From Nocardioides salarius (GTDB lineage Bacteria > Actinomycetota > Actinomycetes > Propionibacteriales > Nocardioidaceae), in the NCBI RefSeq assembly GCF_016907435.1, contig NZ_JAFBBZ010000001.1, forward strand, positions 868,001 through 932,000: a stretch of DNA of 64,000 bases. The letters are read 5' to 3'. Positions 1 through 7,624 of this stretch are shown one piece after another. Made by a program: the position numbers and the translations under genes. Position 1 is the first letter of the stretch. Each line of letters starts with the position of its first letter. A model generated the notes under the pieces. The model did not search any database. It was not told the origin of the DNA and saw only the letters and a list, made by a program, of their open reading frames with translations.

Positions 1-516
1 GGCGCTGGGGAAGCCCACCAGCCCGATGTCGGCGACCACCTTGAGCTCGAGGACGATCTCGAGCTCGTCGCCGGGCTCGCCGAGGAGCGCGAACCCCGGG
101 GCCTTGCGCTTGGAGGAGGCCAGCGCGGCGTTGCCGAGGCCGCCGCGTCCGCCCTGGGCGATGACCAGCTCGGTGCCGGGCCCGACCATGTCGGCCAGCA
201 CGTTGCCCTGCTGGTCGCTGACCACGGTGCCCTCGGGCACGGGCAGCACCAGGTCGGAGCCGTGGCCACCGTTGCGGTGGTCGCCGGCGCCGTGCCCGCC
301 GTGCTCGGCCCGGCGCTTGGGGCTGTGGTGGTAGTCCAGGAGCGTGGTGACGTCGGTGTCGACGCGCAGGACCACCGAGCCGCCGGGGCCGCCGTTGCCG
401 CCGTCGGGGCCGCCGAGCGGCTTGAACTTCTCGCGGTGCACCGAGGCGACGCCGTTGCCGCCGCGGCCGGCGCTGACGTGCAGCGTGACGCGGTCCACGA
501 AGGTGGGGACGGCCAT
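1..516 (-). CDS. obgE: Obg-family ribosome-assembly GTPase (N-terminal part, cut by window edge)
   Basis: This is the N-terminal Obg fold of the large GTPase that binds the 50S subunit and supports ribosome maturation and growth control. The visible part starts [10 protein letters not shown] and has the expected glycine-rich strands ([26 protein letters not shown]). It is cut by the window edge just before the G domain, so the P-loop is not visible. The ATG at 516 has a GAGGAG ribosome-binding site about 7 nt upstream. It is the third gene of rplU-rpmA-obgE, but a 135-nt gap with two hairpins separates it from rpmA, so its level may be set separately. Confidence 0.95.
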   Translation of the reverse strand, partial: MAVPTFVDRVTLHVSAGRGGNGVASVHREKFKPLGGPDGGNGGPGGSVVLRVDTDVTTLLDYHHSPKRRAEHGGHGAGDHRNGGHGSDLVLPVPEGTVVSDQQGNVLADMVGPGTELVIAQGGRGGLGNAALASSKRKAPGFALLGEPGDELEIVLELKVVADIGLVGFPSA

Positions 517-579
517 GGGGGTGCTCCTCGGGGCTGGGGTGGTGCTCAGGTGGTGCTCAGGGTGGTGCGGAAATGCCGA

Positions 580-604
580 AGGGCGCCCCGGGTGGGGGCG
601 CCCT
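580..604 (-). terminator. Hairpin between rpmA and obgE
   Basis: A perfect inverted repeat with 10-nt arms (AGGGCGCCCC / GGGGCGCCCT) and a 5-nt loop. On the minus strand it follows rpmA by about 50 nt. A smaller 6+2+6 hairpin (617-630, CCGGTC/GACCGG) lies closer to the rpmA stop. There is no U-tract, as is usual in actinobacteria. It probably attenuates transcription into obgE or stabilises the rpmA 3' end. The gap also holds two direct copies of GTGGTGCTCAG around 538-560. Confidence 0.5.
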
Positions 605-651
605 CCTGGACAGCTGCCGGTCAGGACCGGCGCAGACGTGGTCGCCTCAGG

Positions 652-906
652 TCACTCGCCCGGGACGATGTTGACGACCTTGCGGCCGCGGCGGGTGCCG
701 AACTCGACGGCGCCGGCCTCCAGGGCGAACAGGGTGTCGTCGCCACCGCGGCCCACGTTGGAACCCGGGTGGAAGTGGGTACCACGCTGGCGCACGATGA
801 TCTCGCCGGCGTTGACGAGCTGGCCGCCGAAGCGCTTGACGCCGAGGCGCTGGGAGTTGGAGTCGCGGCCGTTCTTGGTGGACGCCGCACCCTTCTTGTG
901 TGCCAT
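652..906 (-). CDS. rpmA: 50S ribosomal protein L27
   Basis: L27 is an 84-residue basic protein at the peptidyl-transferase centre of the 50S subunit. The start [10 protein letters not shown] and the motif [18 protein letters not shown] are the classic family signature, and length is normal. There is no N-terminal extension of the kind cleaved in Firmicutes. The ATG at 906 has AAGGA 7 nt upstream. It lies 60 nt downstream of rplU in the same direction, the conserved bacterial pair. It should be transcribed from the promoter seen upstream of rplU. Confidence 0.98.
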   Translation of the reverse strand: MAHKKGAASTKNGRDSNSQRLGVKRFGGQLVNAGEIIVRQRGTHFHPGSNVGRGGDDTLFALEAGAVEFGTRRGRKVVNIVPGE

Positions 907-966
907 GTCGTGTTCCTTAGTCCTGGATTCGTTCGGGGAGGGCCTGCAGCAGGCTCGAGCCGGGGC

Positions 967-1269
967 TCAGAGCGAGATGTCGGTGACCTTGACCTGGGTG
1001 TACTTCTGGCGGTGACCCTGGCGCTTCTTGTAGCCGGTCTTGTTCTTGTACTTCTGGATGATGATCTTGGGGCCCTTGGTGGCGCCGAGGACCTCGACGG
1101 TCACCGCGGCCTTGTCGAGGCCGTTGGCCGTGACCTTCTCACCGTCGACAGCCATGAGGACGGGGAGCGTCAGGGTCTCGCCGACGGCCGTCGTGACCTT
1201 GTCGATCTCGATGACGTCGCCCACGGCAACCTTCTGCTGGGTTGCGCCAGCGCGCACGATCGCGTACAC
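967..1269 (-). CDS. rplU: 50S ribosomal protein L21
   Basis: L21 is an early-binding 50S protein that contacts 23S rRNA. It begins [14 protein letters not shown] from a GTG codon at 1269 preceded by GAAGGAG. Reading the frame further upstream gives a non-homologous Arg-rich peptide, so the GTG is the start. The protein is 100 residues, typical of the family, and ends with the expected basic C-terminus ([14 protein letters not shown]). It is the first gene of rplU-rpmA-obgE, with a leader of about 130 nt from the promoter at 1405-1433. Confidence 0.97.
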   Translation of the reverse strand: MYAIVRAGATQQKVAVGDVIEIDKVTTAVGETLTLPVLMAVDGEKVTANGLDKAAVTVEVLGATKGPKIIIQKYKNKTGYKKRQGHRQKYTQVKVTDISL

Positions 1270-1320
1270 CGCGGTCTCCTTCGTCGAACTCTGGATGTGT
1301 CTTCGGTCTGGGGCTGCCCA

Positions 1321-1332
1321 CCCGCTAGCGGG
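1321..1332. repeat. Perfect palindrome in the rplU leader
   Basis: CCCGCTAGCGGG is a perfect 12-bp palindrome about 52 nt upstream of the rplU start. Next to it, on the minus strand, CGAGG-CATCT-CCTCG can form a second small hairpin. Both lie inside the predicted transcribed leader. They may be part of a structured regulatory leader, but I do not recognise a known L21-leader consensus. Confidence 0.4.
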
Positions 1333-1404
1333 CCACCTCCGAGGAGATGCCTCGTCAGTGGGGGTGCCACGCAGAGACGGCACGCGTAGGCGCACCGAGA
1401 GGCA

Positions 1405-1433
1405 ATACTACGGACGGGGCCGGACAGGAGCAA
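1405..1433 (-). promoter_or_regulatory. Sigma70-type promoter for rplU-rpmA(-obgE)
   Basis: On the minus strand TTGCTC (1428-1433) is followed after exactly 17 nt by TAGTAT (1405-1410). This is a good housekeeping promoter match. Transcription should begin near 1398, giving a leader of about 130 nt before the GTG of rplU. Confidence 0.65.
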
Positions 1434-1467
1434 AACGTGAGCCCGCTCCTGCCCGGCACCGGCGTCC

Positions 1468-4400
1468 TCAGCGCTTGCGCGCGCCCTTCTTGACGGGCAC
1501 GTGGGCGACGCTGTCGGCCTCGCCGCTCCCTGCTGCCTCGGGCGCAGCCGCCGGGGCGCTGGCGGCGCGCCCACGGGTCCGGGTGACCACCTTGGGCGCC
1601 TGGGACGGTGCGGCCTCGGTGGCGTCCGGTGCCTGCGCGGCAGGCGCCGTCGTCGCGGGCGCCGACATCACCACCGGCTCCCCCGCCGTGGTCGGCTGCC
1701 CCGCGGGGCGGGTCGCCGCACGACGGCGGGTCCGGGTCACGACCCGGGTGCCGGCGGCCGGCGCCGGCTCGACCTGCCCAGCACCCTCCTCAACCGGCGC
1801 AGCGGGCTGCGGCTCGGCTCCTTTGGGCTGCTCGGGGGCCTGCTCAGGCTCGGGCTGCTCGGGCTCGGGCTGCTCGGGCTCGGGCTGCTTCTGCTCCGGC
1901 TGCTTGGGCTCCGGCTGCTTGGGCTCGGGGTGCTGCTCCGCGGCCTCGGGGCTGTCCGGGCTGTCGGGGCTCTCGGCGTTCTCGTGCCGCGCCATCGCTG
2001 CCACGTCCTTGGGCGAGGGGGCCTTGGCGGGCGAGGAGTCCTCGCCACCGGAGCCTCCCCGGCCCCGGCCGCCGCCCTTGCCGCCGCCCTGCTGGTTGCC
2101 CTGCTGGTTGCCCTGCTGGTTGCCCTGGTTGCCGGAGTCGTCGCCGCCCTTGCCGCCCTTGCCGCCGCGTCGGCCGCCGCTGCGACGACCCTCGTCGTCA
2201 CCGCCGTTCTTGGGCTCGATCGGGTGGTCGTGGGTGACGATGCCGCGGCCCTGGCAGTGCTGGCACGGCTCGCTGAAGGCCTCGAGCAAGCCGGTGCCGA
2301 TCCGCTTGCGGGTCATCTGCACCAGGCCCAGCGAGGTGACCTCGGCGACCTGGTGACGGGTGCGGTCCCGGCCCAGGCACTCGACCATGCGCCGCAGCAC
2401 CAGGTCGCGGTTCGACTCCAGCACCATGTCGATGAAGTCGACGACGATGATGCCGCCGATGTCGCGCAGCCGCAGCTGGCGCACGATCTCCTCGGCCGCC
2501 TCGAGGTTGTTCTTGGTCACCGTCTCCTCGAGGTTGCCCCCCGAGCCGGTGAACTTGCCGGTGTTGACGTCGACGACGGTCATCGCCTCGGTCCGGTCGA
2601 TCACCAGGGAGCCGCCCGAGGGCAGCCAGACCTTGCGGTCCAGGCCCTTGGCGATCTGCTCGTCGACCCGGTAGGCGGCGAAGACGTCCTTGCCCGCGTT
2701 CTTGCCCTCGGTGGCGGGCTCGAAGCGCTGCAGGCGCTCCTCGAGGTCCGGCGCGACGTGGCTGACGTAGCTCTGCACGGTCTCCCACGCCTCGTCGCCG
2801 TCGATGACCAGCTGCGAGAAGTCCTCGGTGAAGAGGTCGCGCACCACCTTGAGGGTCAGGTCGGGCTCGCCGTAGAGCAGCTGAGGCCCGTTGCCCTTGG
2901 TCTTCTTCTCGATGTCCTCCCAGCGCGCCTTGAGCCGCTCGACGTCGCGGGTCAGCTCGTCCTCGCTGGCCCCCTCGGCCGCGGTGCGCACGATCACGCC
3001 GGCGCTGTCGGGGACGATCTCCTTGAGCAGCGCCTTGAGCCGCGCCCGCTCGGTGTCGGGCAGCTTGCGCGAGATGCCGCTGGTGGTGCCGTCGGGCACG
3101 TAGACCAGGAAGCGGCCGGCCAGGCTGACCTGGCTCGTCAGGCGGGCGCCCTTGTGGCCGATGGGGTCCTTGGTGACCTGCACCAGCACCGACTGGCCCG
3201 AGGAGAGCACCGACTCGATCTTGCGCGGCTGGCCCTCCTTGTGGCCCAGCGCCGACCAGTTGACCTCGCCGGCGTACAGGACCGCGTTGCGGCCCTTGCC
3301 GATGTCGATGAAGGCGGCCTCCATCGAGGGCAGCACGTTCTGGACCCGGCCGAGGTAGACGTTGCCGATCAGGGAGGTCTGCGACTCGCGGGCCACGTAG
3401 TGCTCGACGAGCACCTTGTCCTCGAGGACGCCGATCTGGGTGAGGTCGTCGCGCTGGCGGATCACCATGACCCGGTCGACGGCCTCGCGGCGGGCCAGGA
3501 ACTCGGCCTCGCTGGCGATCGGGGCGCGGCGGCGACCGGCCTCACGGCCCTCGCGGCGGCGCTGCTTCTTGGCCTCGAGGCGGGTCGAGCCGGAGACCGC
3601 GGTGATCTGGTCGTCGCCGGTGCGCGAGCTGCGCACCCGGGTGACGGTGTTGCTCGGGTCGTCGCCGCCCTCGCCACCGTCGTCGCCCGAGCGGCGCCGG
3701 CGCCGGCGACGGCGCGAGCTGCTGCTGCCGCCCTCCTCGCCGTCCTGGCCACCGTTCTGGCCGCCGTTCTGGCCGTTCTGGCCGCCGCCCTTCCTGCTCT
3801 CGGTGTCGTCGCCGGCCGTGTCGTCGCCCGAGTCCTGCTCGGCGTCGCCGGCCTTGCCGCGGCCGCCGCCGCGCTGGCCGCCCTGGCCGCCCTTGTCCTG
3901 GCCGCCCTGGCCCTGGCCGCCCTGGCCCTGGCCGCCCCTGCCCTGGCCGCCGGCCTGCTGGTCGGCCTGCTGGTCGTCCTGCTGGTCGTCCTGGCCGTTC
4001 TGGGCGTTGTCGCCGCCACCCTCGCCGGACCTGCGGCGACGGCGCCCGCCGCGACGGCGGCGACGACGCCCGGTGCCGGAGCCCTGGCCCTCGTCGTCGT
4101 TGTCGCTGTCGTCGTCGTTGTCGTCGTCGTCACCGGCGGCGCTGTCGTCGTCGGCCTCGGCGGCGCGACGGGTCCGGGTCCGGGTCGCGGGCTTCTCACC
4201 GCGCGGCTGCCCGTCGGACTTCTCGTCGGCGGTCTCGTCGGTGGTGTCGGTGTCACCGGCGGTGCCGCCGGTGGTGTCGTCGGCCGAGTCGTCGGTGCGC
4301 GCGGCGCGGGCCGACGAGCGGCTGCGCCGCGTGGTCGTCGTGGTGGTCGTGCGCGTGGTGGCGCTCGACTCCTCGGTCGCGGCCTCGTCGACCTCCTCGG

Positions 4401-5160
4401 TCTCGGCGGCGTCCTCGACCTCGACCGGCGTCGCGGCGACGGGCTCGGCGGCCTTGGCCGTCGTGGCCTTGCGGGCGCTGCGGGTGCGCGTCGTGGTGGT
4501 GACGGTCGGCGCCTGGAAGACCGGCGCGACGCTGGCGGTCCCGGTGGTCCCGGTGGTCTCGGTGGTCTCGGCGCTCTTGGCGTTCTCGGCGCTCTTGGCG
4601 TTCTCGGCGTTCTCGGCGCTCTGGACGCCCTCGCCGGCCGGGGCCGCCACCTTCGCCGTCGTCGAGCGACGGGTGGTGCGCTTGACGACCGGCTTGTCGG
4701 CAGCGGCAGCCTCGGTCGACGCGGCGGCCTCGCCGGCTGCAGCTGCCTCGGTGGCCTCGGCCGGCTTCTTCGCGCTGGTCCGCTTGGCGGCGGTCTTCTT
4801 GGCCGGCGCCTTCTTGGCCGCGGTCTTCTTCGCCGCGCTCTTCTTGGCCGGCGCCTGGGTGGCGGCCTCGCCGAGCTCGAGCTGCTCGTCGGCCGGCGCC
4901 TGCGCGCTGGCCGCCTTCTTGGTGGTGCGCTTCGCCGGCGTCTTCTTGGCCGGCGGTGCCTCCACGGCGCTGTCGGGCCCGCCCTCGGGGTCGGCCTGCT
5001 CGGCCTTCTCGGCCTTCTTGGCCGGCGCCTTCTTCGCGGGCGCCTTCTTGGCGGCGCTCTTGCGGGTGCGCGTCGTGGTGGTCACCGTCGGGGCGGCGGC
5101 CTCGGCGGGTGCTTCCTTCGAGGTGGTCGGCTCCTGGCCGACCTGGGTCTCGTCGGGCAT
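1468..5160 (-). CDS. rne: Ribonuclease E/G family endoribonuclease with long low-complexity flanks
   Basis: This is the main single-strand endoribonuclease for mRNA decay and rRNA/tRNA processing. The catalytic core lies in the middle of the 1230-residue protein. An S1-like RNA-binding region (GNVYLGRVQNVLPSMEAAF) sits near residues 580-680. The Mg-binding aspartates are in VDVNTGKF (about 862) and VVDFIDM (about 907). The zinc-link CQHCQGRG is near 965. The first roughly 520 residues are Ala/Lys/Arg/Glu-rich with KKAPAKK-type repeats, then Gly/Arg/Gln-rich. The C-terminal 250 residues contain GNQQ and QPEPE repeats. The ATG at 5160 has GAGGAG upstream. Family core plus basic disordered arms is usual in actinobacteria, where the arms bind RNA and degradosome partners. 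Confidence 0.96.
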   Translation of the reverse strand: MPDETQVGQEPTTSKEAPAEAAAPTVTTTTRTRKSAAKKAPAKKAPAKKAEKAEQADPEGGPDSAVEAPPAKKTPAKRTTKKAASAQAPADEQLELGEAATQAPAKKSAAKKTAAKKAPAKKTAAKRTSAKKPAEATEAAAAGEAAASTEAAAADKPVVKRTTRRSTTAKVAAPAGEGVQSAENAENAKSAENAKSAETTETTGTTGTASVAPVFQAPTVTTTTRTRSARKATTAKAAEPVAATPVEVEDAAETEEVDEAATEESSATTRTTTTTTTRRSRSSARAARTDDSADDTTGGTAGDTDTTDETADEKSDGQPRGEKPATRTRTRRAAEADDDSAAGDDDDNDDDSDNDDEGQGSGTGRRRRRRGGRRRRRSGEGGGDNAQNGQDDQQDDQQADQQAGGQGRGGQGQGGQGQGGQDKGGQGGQRGGGRGKAGDAEQDSGDDTAGDDTESRKGGGQNGQNGGQNGGQDGEEGGSSSSRRRRRRRRSGDDGGEGGDDPSNTVTRVRSSRTGDDQITAVSGSTRLEAKKQRRREGREAGRRRAPIASEAEFLARREAVDRVMVIRQRDDLTQIGVLEDKVLVEHYVARESQTSLIGNVYLGRVQNVLPSMEAAFIDIGKGRNAVLYAGEVNWSALGHKEGQPRKIESVLSSGQSVLVQVTKDPIGHKGARLTSQVSLAGRFLVYVPDGTTSGISRKLPDTERARLKALLKEIVPDSAGVIVRTAAEGASEDELTRDVERLKARWEDIEKKTKGNGPQLLYGEPDLTLKVVRDLFTEDFSQLVIDGDEAWETVQSYVSHVAPDLEERLQRFEPATEGKNAGKDVFAAYRVDEQIAKGLDRKVWLPSGGSLVIDRTEAMTVVDVNTGKFTGSGGNLEETVTKNNLEAAEEIVRQLRLRDIGGIIVVDFIDMVLESNRDLVLRRMVECLGRDRTRHQVAEVTSLGLVQMTRKRIGTGLLEAFSEPCQHCQGRGIVTHDHPIEPKNGGDDEGRRSGGRRGGKGGKGGDDSGNQGNQQGNQQGNQQGGGKGGGRGRGGSGGEDSSPAKAPSPKDVAAMARHENAESPDSPDSPEAAEQHPEPKQPEPKQPEQKQPEPEQPEPEQPEPEQAPEQPKGAEPQPAAPVEEGAGQVEPAPAAGTRVVTRTRRRAATRPAGQPTTAGEPVVMSAPATTAPAAQAPDATEAAPSQAPKVVTRTRGRAASAPAAAPEAAGSGEADSVAHVPVKKGARKR

Positions 5161-5547
5161 GTGGTGCTCCTCTGCCCGGCACGCCAGCGGGTGCCGGACT
5201 CGTCAGACGTCGTCGTCCGCAGCGCGGTCGCGACGCAAAGCCTTCGGTGGCGACGACACCCTCCGCGTGCGCGTCACCACGGTCACGGCCATCACCTTCC
5301 GCGGTCGCCGGGCTCTCCTCCGGATGGAGGTGGCTGACTCGCTGTCACCGGGCCTGCCTGCCGCGTCGCGGTCTGGCGACGACCGGTTCCCTGGTGTGCC
5401 GCCCTCCTGCTGGGAGGACCGGCGAGAACGTCGTCGGGTCGACGACCGCAGCTGTGCCGTCAGGGCGGGCGCTGGAGTGCGCCCTCGTCGGGTACGACCG
5501 CAGGTCGGGGACCGTGGCGAGTATCGCACACCACGGCCCCGTGGTCG
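5161..5547. other. 387-nt gap upstream of rne
   Basis: I find no convincing gene here. Open frames on both strands are Arg/Pro/Ser-rich and lack homology or a ribosome-binding site. On the minus strand there are two hairpins: 5467-5484 (GGGCGC/GCGCCC, 6-nt loop) and 5403-5417 (CCTCC/GGAGG). A possible -10 box GATACT (5520-5525) has only a weak -35. If that promoter is real, rne carries a leader of roughly 350 nt, long enough for post-transcriptional control. Confidence 0.5.
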
Positions 5548-6285
5548 TCATGTCGACGTGGCCAGCGGGTCGCCGACGCTCCCGTCCTGCTCCAACGGCC
5601 CCTGGGCCAGGCGCGTCAGCAGCGGCGCCCGCCCGGCCTCGAGGCCCGCCACGGCGGCCAGGCCGCGCAGCACGTCGTCGGGGCGCACCGACGGCACCCC
5701 GTGGCGCAGCACCAGGTCGAGGGAGGAGCCCTGCTCGCGCGGGGAGCTGCTGAGGGAGACCACCGGCGCGCGGCAGTCGAACTCGCGCAGCCCCTTCTTC
5801 ATCATCCGCTCCACCAGCACCGACTCGGTGGCCAGGAAGGTGCTGACCGCGGCCGCCGACTCCTCGGGGAGCGCCTCGATGTCGAGGCGCCAGCGGCTGG
5901 CCTCGAGCCGGTCGGCCAGCGAGCCGCCCGGCGACTCCACCACCTCGAGCACGTCGAGGCCGGTGGGCAGCGCCTCGGCGAGCTCGGCGTGGATGTCGGC
6001 CAGGTCGACCACCTGGGCCAGGCCGATCTCGAGGTACTCCGCCTCGCTGGCCGAGCCGGTCGGTGCGGCACCGGCGTACGAGATGCGCGGGTGCGGGTTG
6101 AAGCCCGAGGAGTAGGCCATCGGCACCCGCGCGCGGAACACCGCGCGCTCGAAGGCGCGCGAGAAGTCGCGGTGGCTGGTGAAGCGCAGCCGCCCCCTCT
6201 TGGCATAGCGGATGCGGAGCCGCTGGACGGGCGGGGCTTGCTGCTCGGGCTGGTCACGCACGCACGACAGGGTAGGTGAGGTCAC
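5548..6285 (-). CDS. TIGR03936-family (DUF2344) radical SAM-associated protein
   Basis: This 245-residue protein has the family hallmark RLRIRYAKRGRLRFTSHRDF followed by FERAVFRARVPMAYSSGFNPHP. Members are encoded beside, or fused to, the TIGR03960 radical SAM protein and upstream of rne. Their biochemical role is not established; a link to RNA modification is often assumed. Here the partner lies 3.4 kb away at 9655-11625, with three genes between. The ATG at 6285 overlaps the preceding gene by 32 nt. A GTG at 6261 would cut the overlap to 8 nt and keeps the whole domain, so it is an alternative start. Confidence 0.88.
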   Translation of the reverse strand: MTSPTLSCVRDQPEQQAPPVQRLRIRYAKRGRLRFTSHRDFSRAFERAVFRARVPMAYSSGFNPHPRISYAGAAPTGSASEAEYLEIGLAQVVDLADIHAELAEALPTGLDVLEVVESPGGSLADRLEASRWRLDIEALPEESAAAVSTFLATESVLVERMMKKGLREFDCRAPVVSLSSSPREQGSSLDLVLRHGVPSVRPDDVLRGLAAVAGLEAGRAPLLTRLAQGPLEQDGSVGDPLATST

Positions 6286-7450
6286 CGGGGTCGGCCCGCA
6301 TCGCCGGCGAGGGGTAGACGGTGCCGACCCGCTGACCGGCGAGCCACCGGGTGAGCCGGGCGGCCTCCTCGCCCAGCCGGGCCCGGGCCTCGCGGCCGAC
6401 GTCGTCGAGCACCCGCACCTCGACGACGCCGTCGGGATCCTGCACCCAGCAGCCCACCACGCGCCCGTCCCACCAGGCGGTGGTGCCGGCGTTGCCGTTG
6501 CGGTCGAAGACCACCGCCGCGTGCTCGGACAGGTAGAAGTCGCGCTGCTTCCAGCCCATCACCGTCGGGTCCAGCACCGGCAGCAGCGCCGCCCACGGCT
6601 CCACGGGCGGTTCCTCCTCGAGGTCGTCGGGCAGCAGGTGGCCCGGCCCGCCACCCTCGAGGTCGACCTCGCGGGCCCCGACGGCGCCCAGCGCGGCACG
6701 CACCGCCCCCTTGGTCGCGCCCAGCCACCACACCAGGTCGGCCTCGGTGGCCGGGCCGAAGCGCTCGAGCCAACGGCGCACCAGCGCGGCGTAGCCCTCG
6801 GCGGGTGCCAGGGCCGCGGGAGGCTCCCCCAGCCAGTGCTCGGCCAGGGTCCAGCGCGGGCGCGACTGGCGCCAGTGGGTGGTGCTGTGGCCCCGCACGA
6901 CCTCGCCGCGCGCGCCGAGCCAGGTCAGCACCCGGCTGCCGGCGTACGTCGCCCCGCCGGCAGCCAGGCGCACCTCGAGGCCGGGCACGCTGGAGCGCAG
7001 CTCGAGCGCGGTGAGCCCTCCCGGCTCCGAGCCCAGCACCTCCAGCACCCCGGCCCGGACCCGCTCCAGCCACCGGGCGGGGTCGGCGACCTCGCCGGTG
7101 GCGGTGAGGTCCTTGACCAGCCGGGCGCCCTCGCTCTGCGCGACCCGGGCCGCCGCGCTGCCCCAGGCGGCGCCCAGGAGGTCGAGCGGGAACACGAACA
7201 GGGTGCGGCGCATCGCCAGCTGGCGCACCAGGCTGCGGTCGACGTGCAGCGCGTGGTCGAGGCCGCCCGCGCCCGGCGCCGCGTCGTCGACCCGTGCCTG
7301 CACCGAGAGGTGCACCGTGGCCGGCTCGGTGGCGTGCAGCGCCACCACGGCCCTGGTCGCGCCCACCGCGTCGCCGACCCGGTGGGCGGGGGCGACCGCC
7401 TGCCGGCGCGCCAGCCTCGCCCGCCGCTCCCCCACGCTCACCTCCCGCAT
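6254..7450 (-). CDS. Winged-helix DNA-binding domain protein (HTH_42 / YcaQ-AlkZ superfamily)
   Basis: The 398-residue protein belongs to the HTH_42 superfamily, which includes the interstrand-crosslink glycosylases AlkZ and YcaQ/AlkX. Supporting features are an N-terminal ARRQAVAPAHRVGDAVGATRAVVALHA segment, a central winged-helix stretch and a C-terminal VFDRNGNAGTTAWWDGRVVG block. The position where many relatives have LQAQDP reads LHATEP, so the Q-x-Q catalytic pair of AlkZ is absent. It may therefore bind DNA without base excision. The ATG at 7450 is preferred because upstream codons fall in the inverted-repeat region. It is divergent from the MFS gene. Confidence 0.72.
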   Translation of the reverse strand: MREVSVGERRARLARRQAVAPAHRVGDAVGATRAVVALHATEPATVHLSVQARVDDAAPGAGGLDHALHVDRSLVRQLAMRRTLFVFPLDLLGAAWGSAAARVAQSEGARLVKDLTATGEVADPARWLERVRAGVLEVLGSEPGGLTALELRSSVPGLEVRLAAGGATYAGSRVLTWLGARGEVVRGHSTTHWRQSRPRWTLAEHWLGEPPAALAPAEGYAALVRRWLERFGPATEADLVWWLGATKGAVRAALGAVGAREVDLEGGGPGHLLPDDLEEEPPVEPWAALLPVLDPTVMGWKQRDFYLSEHAAVVFDRNGNAGTTAWWDGRVVGCWVQDPDGVVEVRVLDDVGREARARLGEEAARLTRWLAGQRVGTVYPSPAMRADPGDLTYPVVRA

Positions 7451-7460
7451 GGCCCCCATC

Positions 7461-7554
7461 CTGCAGCGGGGTGCCGACATCCGCTGCAGGAGTCCCCGGC
7501 CGGCCGGGGACTCCTGCGCTTGTCAGGGGTTGCAGCACCCATCAAGCGCAGGAG
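7461..7554. repeat. Three overlapping perfect inverted repeats
   Basis: Three perfect inverted repeats are chained within 94 bp. The first has 9-nt arms (7461-7469 / 7481-7489, CTGCAGCGG). The second is a gapless 32-bp palindrome (7486-7517, 16-nt arms). The third has 12-nt arms (7511-7522 / 7543-7554, CTCCTGCGCTTG) enclosing GGGT...ACCC. The segment 7511-7517 is shared by the second and third, so their hairpins are mutually exclusive. The element sits in the divergent promoter region between the winged-helix gene and the MFS gene. Confidence 0.85.
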
Positions 7555-7624
7555 AAGGCCGACAAGTCCGGGCCCGTGGACGCCCCGACCCAGCGGGTGG
7601 TACGACGAGTGGGACCATCCTCGG

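Noticed and set aside
1501..5337. Very long open frame (over 1200 codons) on the plus strand opposite rne
   Set aside because: It is antisense to a clear RNase E gene; high GC removes stop codons from the complementary frame. The translation is low-complexity Gly/Ala/Leu with no domain.
3416..6115. Second long plus-strand frame spanning rne and the rne upstream gap
   Set aside because: It is Ser/Arg/Pro-rich, has no ribosome-binding site or homology, and crosses two real minus-strand genes.
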